In this document: positions 42,316 through 47,669 of the stretch, in pieces
How the letters are laid out: every line of letters begins with the position of its first letter
Position numbering within the stretch: position 1 is the stretch's first letter
Source of the DNA: Oscillospiraceae bacterium
GTDB lineage: Bacteria > Bacillota > Clostridia > UMGS1810
Direction of reading: 5' to 3'
Length of the DNA stretch: 47,669 bases
Assembly (NCBI GenBank): GCA_015069095.1
Contig: SVJH01000016.1
Coordinates: 1 to 47,669 of the forward strand
Position numbers and translations under genes: made by a program
The notes under the pieces: generated by a model
Databases searched by the model: none
The model's input: only the letters and a program-made list of their open reading frames with translations
What the model was told of the DNA's origin: nothing

Positions 42316-43024
42316 TAATCTTCACAAAAGTTTCGGAAAACTTGAAGTTTTAAATGGTATAGATGAACACATAAAAAAGGGCGAAGTTGTTGCAATTATC
42401 GGACCTTCCGGAAGTGGAAAAAGCACTTTTTTAAGATGCCTCAACTTACTTGAGACACCTACTGATGGTAAAATTTTACTTGACGGTGAAGAAATTACAA
42501 GTAAAACTTGTGATATAGATAAAATGCGAGAAAAAATGGGAATGGTATTCCAACAATTTAATTTGTTTCCTCATTTGTCAGTGCTTGACAATATGACTTT
42601 AGCACCTGTAAAACTAAATAAAATGTCAAAAGATGATGCTCAGAAAAAAGCATTGGAATTACTTAAAACAGTTGGTCTTGAAGAAAAAGCAAGTGAGTAT
42701 CCTGTAAAACTTTCAGGCGGACAAAAACAAAGGGTTGCAATCGTAAGAGCACTTATGATGGACCCGGAAGTTATGCTTTTTGATGAACCTACAAGTGCAC
42801 TTGATCCTGAAATGGTAGGAGAAGTACTTGAAGTTATGAAAAAACTTGCAGATGACGGAATGACAATGGTTGTTGTTACACACGAAATGGGATTTGCAAA
42901 AGAAGTTGCTTCAAGAGTGCTATTTATGGATGAAGGAATTATTATGGAACAAGGTACACCAGATCAAATATTTAATCAGCCAACGCACCCAAGAACAAAA
43001 AGTTTTTTAAGTAAAGTTTTATGA
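42302..43024 (+). CDS. Polar amino-acid ABC transporter ATPase (GlnQ-like)
   Basis: A 240-residue ATPase. Walker [11 protein letters not shown]-loop [15 protein letters not shown], signature [11 protein letters not shown], Walker [15 protein letters not shown] and the H-loop VVTHEMGFA are all present, and the sequence is of the GlnQ/ArtM class. It starts with GTG at 42302 within the permease gene, with AAGGAGG upstream. The complete set of binding protein, permease and ATPase forms one importer. Confidence 0.96.
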   Translation: MICVNNLHKSFGKLEVLNGIDEHIKKGEVVAIIGPSGSGKSTFLRCLNLLETPTDGKILLDGEEITSKTCDIDKMREKMGMVFQQFNLFPHLSVLDNMTLAPVKLNKMSKDDAQKKALELLKTVGLEEKASEYPVKLSGGQKQRVAIVRALMMDPEVMLFDEPTSALDPEMVGEVLEVMKKLADDGMTMVVVTHEMGFAKEVASRVLFMDEGIIMEQGTPDQIFNQPTHPRTKSFLSKVL

Positions 43025-43030
43025 TGATTA

Positions 43031-43067
43031 AACAGTCTTCAAAAAATATAATTTGAAGACTGTTTTT
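43031..43067 (+). terminator. Terminator after the ABC transporter operon
   Basis: AACAGTCTTCAAA (43031-43043) pairs with TTTGAAGACTGTT (43052-43064), followed by a T run. Confidence 0.92.
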
Positions 43068-43091
43068 TGTTTGCAAAAAGTGCCAAAATAA

Positions 43092-43120
43092 TTGACAAAT
43101 GTAGTAAAAAGTGATAAAAT
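43092..43120 (+). promoter_or_regulatory. Strong promoter of the zinc-ribbon genes
   Basis: A perfect TTGACA (43092-43097), 17 bases, TAAAAT (43115-43120). A short inverted repeat GTGCAATATTATTGCAC (43131-43147) follows just after the expected start, and could be an operator or a 5' stem in the leader. Confidence 0.75.
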
Positions 43121-43171
43121 GACTTTAATAGTGCAATATTATTGCACAATCATCATTAAGGAGGATTTAAT

Positions 43172-45205
43172 ATGTACTGTGAAAATTGCGGTGCTAAAAA
43201 TGAAGATGCAGCAAAAGTTTGCGTAAACTGTGGAAATATTTTGCAAGAAGATGCTGTAGAAACAGAAAACACAATCCCACAAGAAGAAATTGTGGAAACA
43301 ACTGTTGTTGAAGAACCTGTTGTTGAAGAAACACCTGTTCAGGATGAACAACTTATGGCAGAAGTTAATGCAGATATAGAAAAACCTGCTCCTTCTAAAA
43401 AACCATTCCCTGTAAAATGGGTTGTAACTGGCGCTATTGCTATTGTTGCTGCCATTTTAGTATTCTTTGGTGCTAAATGGATTATGGGTATGTTTGGTGG
43501 TTCTGGAGATGAATATGCATATCTTAACCGTCCTGTTATGTTTGTACAAAACGGTAACGTTATGATGTATAAATCTAACTTTAAAGAACCAGTAAAAGTT
43601 GGTAAAGTGGAAAACTTTAGTACAGCTAAGTATACTGAAGATGGTTCAAAAGTTTTCTTTATCTATGATAAAAAACTATACTACCGTGATGTTTCTGAAA
43701 AAGAACCAAAAGGCGATAACGCTGATAGTTATGGTGTAAAAATTTCAAGAGGCGATGTTTATTCGTTTGAAATCAGTAAAAAAGGCGATTTCGTACTTTA
43801 TAACAGAGAAAATAAATTATATGCAAGCAATCTAAAAGGCGATCCTATTTCAATTACAAACGATGTATCAGATTACTCTTTGAGCGAAAATGGAAAAACT
43901 ATTGTATATGCAAAAACAGTAGATAACGAAAAAGTATGGTATACACGTGGCACAGGTAAAAATGATGAAGCCGTAAAAATTGGTTCAGGTATTAACATTG
44001 AAGCAAAAGTTGGCGACGGATTTGAAAAAATTTACTTTGTTGATGAAGGTAACTTATACTTAAAAGAAGGTAAAAAAGAAAAAGTTAAAATTACATCTGA
44101 CGTTGAAACTGGTTGCTTAGATTATGAAGAAGTTGACGACAAAGATTACTTATTCCTTAAAAAAGCAACTAAAGTTAAATATACATATAACGATCTTATG
44201 GAAGATGACTGCAAAGATGATCCTAAGGACCCAGAAGCACCTGAAAGACCATATCAGTCTGATGATGAATTCTTAATTGAAGGCGAAGACGGTTCTGAAG
44301 AATACGATGAAGAAGCTTACGAAAAAGCTCTTGAACAGTATGAAAAGGATTACGAAGAATATTTAGCAATCGAAAGACGTAATCAGATTAGAGAAGATTT
44401 GAAAGATGTAGAAAAAGAAGTTAACACATACACATACTACAAACTTGATGGCACAAAAATGAAAGAAATTGCAAAAGATCTTACTTCTGCATCAGGTGTA
44501 TTTGTAACAAAAGCCGGAGAATCAAATGTGTCAAAAATCAAGATAAGTTCTCTTGAATATTCATATGATTTCAACAGCAAAGTTGATGAAATGTTCGCAA
44601 ATGGCGAAGGCGGAGAAAAATTCTTAGTAAAACTTGATGGTACACTAATTCCTTACACACTTGAAGATGAACTTCAGATGATAACAAAAGACTTCAAATA
44701 TGTTTATCTGCTTGAAGGAAAACCAGAAGAATCTTCAAAAGGCAGAACACTTGTTCGCTATGAAATTACAAAATCAGGTTTGAAATCAAGAAAAGAAATC
44801 GCAAATGATGTTACAAGATGCTATACTCCTGATGTAGACAGAGATGATTTACTTGTAGAAATTAAAACAGGTGAAACAACTGTTGGATTTGGATTGTATA
44901 ATGGTAAAAAATTCGAAAAGATTTCAGAACATATAAGCAGTGTTTATGATGTTGAATATGTAAAAGGTACTGTTTATTACGTTGAAGATCCAAGTAATAC
45001 TTCTGGTGTAGGTACACTTAAAAAGTGGAAAAACGGAAAAGATACAAAGATCTCTGACGATGTTCATGATTTTGTTGTAAGAAAAGACGATAAAGTTTAC
45101 TACATTAAAGATTTCAGTGAAAAAACATATAAAGGCGACCTTTATCAGTCTGGTAAAAAAGATGCAATAGCTGAAGGCGTTTCAAGTATTGGTGTAGGTT
45201 ATTAA
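43172..45205 (+). CDS. Zinc-ribbon, membrane-anchored beta-propeller-like protein
   Basis: A 677-residue protein. It starts with a zinc ribbon (CENCGAKNEDAAKVCVNCG, residues ~3-21), then an acidic linker of ~45 residues, one membrane helix (residues ~84-106, VVTGAIAIVAAILVFFGAKWI), and ~570 residues on the other side. That part has repeated short beta motifs (YAYLNRPVMFVQNGNVMMY, KVFFIYDKKLYYRDVS, GKTIVYAKTVDNEKVWY), suggesting a propeller like DUF5050/TolB proteins, interrupted near residue 350 by an acidic coiled segment. By charge the zinc ribbon faces the cytoplasm. SD is AAGGAGG. Confidence 0.8.
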   Translation: MYCENCGAKNEDAAKVCVNCGNILQEDAVETENTIPQEEIVETTVVEEPVVEETPVQDEQLMAEVNADIEKPAPSKKPFPVKWVVTGAIAIVAAILVFFGAKWIMGMFGGSGDEYAYLNRPVMFVQNGNVMMYKSNFKEPVKVGKVENFSTAKYTEDGSKVFFIYDKKLYYRDVSEKEPKGDNADSYGVKISRGDVYSFEISKKGDFVLYNRENKLYASNLKGDPISITNDVSDYSLSENGKTIVYAKTVDNEKVWYTRGTGKNDEAVKIGSGINIEAKVGDGFEKIYFVDEGNLYLKEGKKEKVKITSDVETGCLDYEEVDDKDYLFLKKATKVKYTYNDLMEDDCKDDPKDPEAPERPYQSDDEFLIEGEDGSEEYDEEAYEKALEQYEKDYEEYLAIERRNQIREDLKDVEKEVNTYTYYKLDGTKMKEIAKDLTSASGVFVTKAGESNVSKIKISSLEYSYDFNSKVDEMFANGEGGEKFLVKLDGTLIPYTLEDELQMITKDFKYVYLLEGKPEESSKGRTLVRYEITKSGLKSRKEIANDVTRCYTPDVDRDDLLVEIKTGETTVGFGLYNGKKFEKISEHISSVYDVEYVKGTVYYVEDPSNTSGVGTLKKWKNGKDTKISDDVHDFVVRKDDKVYYIKDFSEKTYKGDLYQSGKKDAIAEGVSSIGVGY

Positions 45206-45226
45206 TTCTTATAGAGAGGACAAGGT

Positions 45227-45820
45227 ATGGGCGAATTACTTGATAAAATGAGCATTGGTACACGTTCAATGGCTGAAAAAGCAAGACTGGAAAAAGAAAT
45301 CCAGAATATGGAAAACGATAAATATCAGTTAGCGCTTATTGCCGGTAATAAAGTTTATAAATATTTTATGAACAATTCAGAGGGGGATATACCTCGTAGC
45401 GAAATTGAAAGTATTTGTAATGAAATTACAGAACGTAACAACAGAATTGTTATGCTTAAAGGAAAATTGAACGAATTGGCTGCTGAAGTTGAATATCTTA
45501 TGAATGCTAATTTAAATCCGTATTCACAACCTGCGCCATATCAAAATGTACCAAATCAATATATGCAGCAAGGAGCAAATCCATATGCTCCACCTGTACA
45601 AAATCAGTATGCACAGCAGAGTATGCCAAATCAATATGCAACTTCGCAAAGTGCACCGAATCCTTATCAGCCTCCTGTACAAAATGGATACAATGTACAA
45701 CAGGCAACAAGTCAGGCTCAAAATCCTGTGCAGCAATATCCGGGTATGTGCTCTTGCGGATTTGTAAACAGTCCGACTTCAAAGTTCTGTGCTAAATGCG
45801 GAACAAAACTTGAAAAATAA
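45227..45820 (+). CDS. Coiled-coil, Gln/Pro/Tyr-rich linker, C-terminal zinc-ribbon protein
   Basis: A 197-residue protein in three parts. Residues ~1-95 are helical and probably coiled coil (EKARLEKEIQNMENDKYQL). Residues ~98-170 are a low-complexity linker rich in Gln, Pro, Asn and Tyr, with NPY-x-PPVQN-x-Y repeated. The end is a zinc ribbon (CSCGFVNSPTSKFCAKCG), in which the first pair is CXC rather than CXXC. No membrane segment. It lies 21 bases after the propeller gene, on the same transcript. Confidence 0.78.
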   Translation: MGELLDKMSIGTRSMAEKARLEKEIQNMENDKYQLALIAGNKVYKYFMNNSEGDIPRSEIESICNEITERNNRIVMLKGKLNELAAEVEYLMNANLNPYSQPAPYQNVPNQYMQQGANPYAPPVQNQYAQQSMPNQYATSQSAPNPYQPPVQNGYNVQQATSQAQNPVQQYPGMCSCGFVNSPTSKFCAKCGTKLEK

Positions 45821-45831
45821 ATAGTCAAAAT

Positions 45832-45870
45832 CGTTCTTGGCGTTTTAATTAAGCGTCAAGAACGTAATTT
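45832..45870 (+). terminator. Hairpin between zinc-ribbon genes 2 and 3
   Basis: CGTTCTTGGCG (45832-45842) pairs with CGTCAAGAACG (45854-45864) with one G-U pair; the stem continues partly inward. TAATTTTTG follows, so it may be a leaky terminator. Confidence 0.7.
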
Positions 45871-45902
45871 TTGAAAATAAAAAGAAAAGGGGGGAATTTG
45901 AG

Positions 45903-46436
45903 ATGAAAGAAATTCAGAGCTCATTAACTAAAAAGTTTTCTGAAAACAATATAACAAATATGCTTATGCAGTTTGCAGCAATTTTGCTTTATGTATATGC
46001 TGGTTATAGAGTTTTATCATTGATAATGTCATTTGTTGATGAACCAAGTAAAACTATTTATGATATTTTGAACTTCGTTGGTATATTTGCATGGTATGCA
46101 TATCTAATCGGTTTAATTTTCTGTTTTGCTAAAAATAATTTTACACCAATTTTAACTGTATTTGCTATTAAAGCATTAGCAGAAATAATCGGATTTATCA
46201 GATATATTACAGGTGATTATACAACATTCATTACTATCATTAGTTATTTAGTAGACGTTGCAGTATATTGCCTATTAACATTTGGTGCATATACACAGTT
46301 TGCAAAAACTCGCGTAGTAGCTGGTTTTGCAAGACCAATGGGTGCTGCTCCAGCAACAAAATTCTGTCCATCATGTGGAAAACAGGTTCCTGCTGATGCA
46401 CCTTTCTGTAATAACTGCGGTAACAAATTGATGTAA
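45903..46436 (+). CDS. Four-helix membrane protein with C-terminal zinc ribbon
   Basis: A 177-residue integral membrane protein. Hydrophobic segments lie at ~20-45, ~58-80, ~83-105 and ~113-137, followed by a short loop and a zinc ribbon (CPSCGKQVPADAPFCNNCG, residues ~155-173). With four helices the C-terminal ribbon is on the same side as the N-terminus, probably the cytoplasm. SD is AAGGGGGG. I do not recognise the membrane domain. It is the third gene of the plus-strand zinc-ribbon run. Confidence 0.78.
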   Translation: MKEIQSSLTKKFSENNITNMLMQFAAILLYVYAGYRVLSLIMSFVDEPSKTIYDILNFVGIFAWYAYLIGLIFCFAKNNFTPILTVFAIKALAEIIGFIRYITGDYTTFITIISYLVDVAVYCLLTFGAYTQFAKTRVVAGFARPMGAAPATKFCPSCGKQVPADAPFCNNCGNKLM

Positions 46437-46440
46437 TTAA

Positions 46441-46484
46441 ATCATAAAAAAAGAGCGTTTTTATAAACGCTCTTTTTTTATGAT
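46441..46484. terminator. Bidirectional terminator, 20-bp perfect inverted repeat
   Basis: ATCATAAAAAAAGAGCGTTT (46441-46460) is repeated in reverse complement at 46465-46484 with four bases between. It separates the plus-strand from the minus-strand zinc-ribbon genes. Confidence 0.93.
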
Positions 46485-46488
46485 TTTT

Positions 46489-47016
46489 TTATAAATCTCC
46501 GGCTCTGTGTAAAAACGGATTTTTTTGAGTATCTGGTTTTGTTGGTGGTACAGATTCTTCTGGAACTATGTCTGGTTCTTTGATGGCTGAACCTTCCAAA
46601 TTTGCACCGCAATTTTTACAAAACTTAGCAGTCGATTTGTTATTTGCACCACAATAATTACATATATTTTCAGGGATTGGTGCAGGTGTTATCGCTTCTT
46701 CTTCAAGTAATATTTCGCAATTTTTACCAATTTCTTCATTGACGACGTTAACTTCGCCACTGTGTTTACAAACAGTTTCATCGTCAAAATTATCAGAAAC
46801 AACCGGTGCTTCTTCTCTTAGCAAAGAATTTCCACATCCTTTACAAAATCTTGCGTCAGGCTTATTTAGTGTACTGCAAGAGGGGCAAATGTTATCCGGT
46901 TCATAAGAGGTGTTGACATCTGGCATCACAGTAGTAAAAGGATTGCCACATCCCTTGCAAAATTTTGCATCAATTTTATTTTCAGTATTACATATATTAC
47001 AAGTTTTTATTTCCAT
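46489..47016 (-). CDS. Multi-zinc-ribbon protein with conserved C-terminal tail
   Basis: A 175-residue soluble protein with three intact zinc ribbons at residues 6-23, 44-61 and 119-136 (pattern CX2C-X10-CX2C, usually ending FCKGCGN), joined by acidic linkers. A fourth, degenerate ribbon (CKHSGEVNVVNEEIGKNC, 83-100) keeps the exact length but has lost two cysteines. The tail PDTQKNPFLHRAGDL matches the tail of the next protein upstream. No membrane segment or enzyme motif. It is 13 bases after that gene and shares its promoter. Confidence 0.8.
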   Translation of the reverse strand: MEIKTCNICNTENKIDAKFCKGCGNPFTTVMPDVNTSYEPDNICPSCSTLNKPDARFCKGCGNSLLREEAPVVSDNFDDETVCKHSGEVNVVNEEIGKNCEILLEEEAITPAPIPENICNYCGANNKSTAKFCKNCGANLEGSAIKEPDIVPEESVPPTKPDTQKNPFLHRAGDL

Positions 47017-47029
47017 ATTTATTCTCCTT

Positions 47030-47380
47030 TTAGTCTAAACTTGGTGCTTTCTTTAAGAATTCGTTGCGTTGTTTATCAGGTGAAGGTTTTAAAGATGATG
47101 CTTTTAGCGTATCAATTCCTACGAGTTTAACAGGTTTTGATTTTGAAGGTATTGGAGTTGGTCTTGATACCACCTTTGGAGAAACCGATTTAATTGGTAC
47201 ACTTGTTGTTGGAGTTCTTTTTGGCGATATCTTTTTTTCTAAAACTATTTCGTTGTCAGGAATTGCAATTATTTTTGTGTTTGTATTTGAATCAAGTTTT
47301 CTTTTGCAACGTTTACAGTAAACACTTGATGAGTTATTTACACATTTACAAAGACTGCATACTTTTGTTTCGCTACTCAT
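47030..47380 (-). CDS. Single zinc-ribbon protein with Ser/Pro/Lys-rich region and conserved tail
   Basis: A 116-residue protein. The start at 47380 is set by GGAGG six bases upstream, and an earlier in-frame ATG at 47440 lies in the promoter. A zinc ribbon (CSLCKCVNNSSSVYCKRC, ~8-25) is followed by a basic, proline- and serine-rich, probably disordered region and the tail PDKQRNEFLKKAPSLD. First gene of the two-gene minus-strand unit. Confidence 0.75.
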   Translation of the reverse strand: MSSETKVCSLCKCVNNSSSVYCKRCKRKLDSNTNTKIIAIPDNEIVLEKKISPKRTPTTSVPIKSVSPKVVSRPTPIPSKSKPVKLVGIDTLKASSLKPSPDKQRNEFLKKAPSLD

Positions 47381-47411
47381 TTTTTCCTCCACATAACATT
47401 TTATATAAATA

Positions 47412-47440
47412 ATGATATCATATTTTAAAAATAAATTCAA
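47412..47440 (-). promoter_or_regulatory. Promoter of the minus-strand zinc-ribbon pair
   Basis: On the minus strand TTGAAT (47440-47435), 17 bases, TATCAT (47417-47412), about 32 bases before the start at 47380. Confidence 0.6.
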
Positions 47441-47460
47441 TAAATAATTTAATTTGCTTA

Positions 47461-47669
47461 AAATATTATGGGCGCTTCAAGTTCGAATTTTAAGTAAACA
47501 AAAATTGAGGCCAAACTTTCGACTTGCTTTTGGCTTAAGATGGAGAGATTTGCCCTAACGGGCACTGTTGAAACTAAGCATCGTGCAAAGTACTTACTTG
47601 CACTCTGCAAGTTTCTGCCACTCCTTATTGCTCGCTTCATCGTCCGTGTGGACGCGCTCACAAACGTCC
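47461..47669. other. GC-richer, hairpin-dense region without a supported gene
   Basis: The last ~210 bases are visibly richer in G+C than the rest of the window. Hairpins: GCCAAA (47510-47515) with TTTGGC (47529-47534); GCCCTAACGGGC (47552-47563); CTTGCACTCTGCAAG (47597-47611); CGTCCGTGTGGACG (47641-47654). An open frame on the minus strand (47458-47661) encodes a basic 67-residue peptide without a ribosome binding site or known domain. A structured RNA, the edge of a mobile or multicopy element, or an rRNA-operon flank are all possible. Confidence 0.5.

Noticed and set aside
47470-47500. Possible tRNA (TTCGAA T-loop-like motif) near the right edge
   Set aside because: No acceptor stem, anticodon arm or D arm can be drawn around it on either strand.
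47458-47661. 67-residue minus-strand ORF as a protein gene
   Set aside because: No ribosome binding site, no domain, and it coincides with a series of hairpins of different base composition. Reported as a structured region instead.
1-47669. CRISPR array, restriction-modification or toxin-antitoxin module
   Set aside because: No regularly spaced direct repeats, cas genes, restriction enzymes or recognisable toxin-antitoxin pairs were seen on either strand.

Overview
The window is a gene-dense, AT-rich chromosomal segment of a low-GC Clostridia-type Firmicute, probably an uncultured gut or rumen anaerobe. Support for this comes from strong AGGAGG-like ribosome binding sites with some GTG/TTG starts, near-consensus SigA-type promoters, an IspH-S1 fusion, a long-form HPF, an anaerobic class III ribonucleotide reductase with NrdR boxes, and gene orders shared with Clostridia and Bacilli (lon-engB, cmk-plsC-ispH, tsaC-ywlE-rimI-tsaD). 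There are no rRNA or convincing tRNA genes, CRISPR arrays or insertion sequences, so a finer taxonomic call is not possible.

Layout. 1-3.8 kb (- strand): arginine operon argG-argC-argJ-argB behind a perfect TTGACA-17-TATAAT promoter with ArgR-like boxes; argB runs off the left edge. 3.8-7.7 kb (-): small Cys-rich protein, ABC-F ATPase, Pol IV (dinB), RlmH. 7.8-14.4 kb (+): lon, engB, pcrA, YerC-like regulator, methyltransferase, cold-shock protein. 14.5-20.6 kb (+): RpiR regulator, BaiN-type flavoprotein, membrane-anchored hypothetical, cmk, plsC, ispH-S1. 20.7-24.7 kb (+): prfA, tsaC, ywlE-like phosphatase, rimI, tsaD. 24.7-28.9 kb (+): SLH surface protein, Rossmann-like protein, fumarase alpha subunit, hpf. 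28.9-30.4 kb: a small acidic protein and tcdA (both -), then a small membrane protein (+).

The accessory part starts near 30.4 kb. An AraC regulator (-) diverges from a DMT-family transporter and a leaderless GH10 glycosidase (+). Then come nrdD-nrdG-dut under NrdR boxes, which link dNTP supply to dUTP removal, and a GH3 glycosidase whose last domain is frameshifted. An isolated BppU-like phage baseplate protein (-) faces it. A polar amino-acid ABC transporter follows; its binding protein has its two halves in swapped order, a circular permutation. From 43.1 to 47.4 kb five consecutive genes each encode at least one CX2C-X10-CX2C-type zinc ribbon, fused to a membrane-anchored beta-propeller-like region, a coiled coil with a Gln/Pro/Tyr-rich linker, a four-helix membrane domain, or a disordered tail. 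The two minus-strand members end in the same C-terminal motif. The last 210 bases are richer in G+C and full of hairpins, and carry no gene I can defend.

The observations most worth a second look are the circularly permuted binding protein, the zinc-ribbon cluster with its shared C-terminal tail, the lone baseplate protein, and an intergenic repeat whose hairpins differ in sequence between two copies but keep their pairing.
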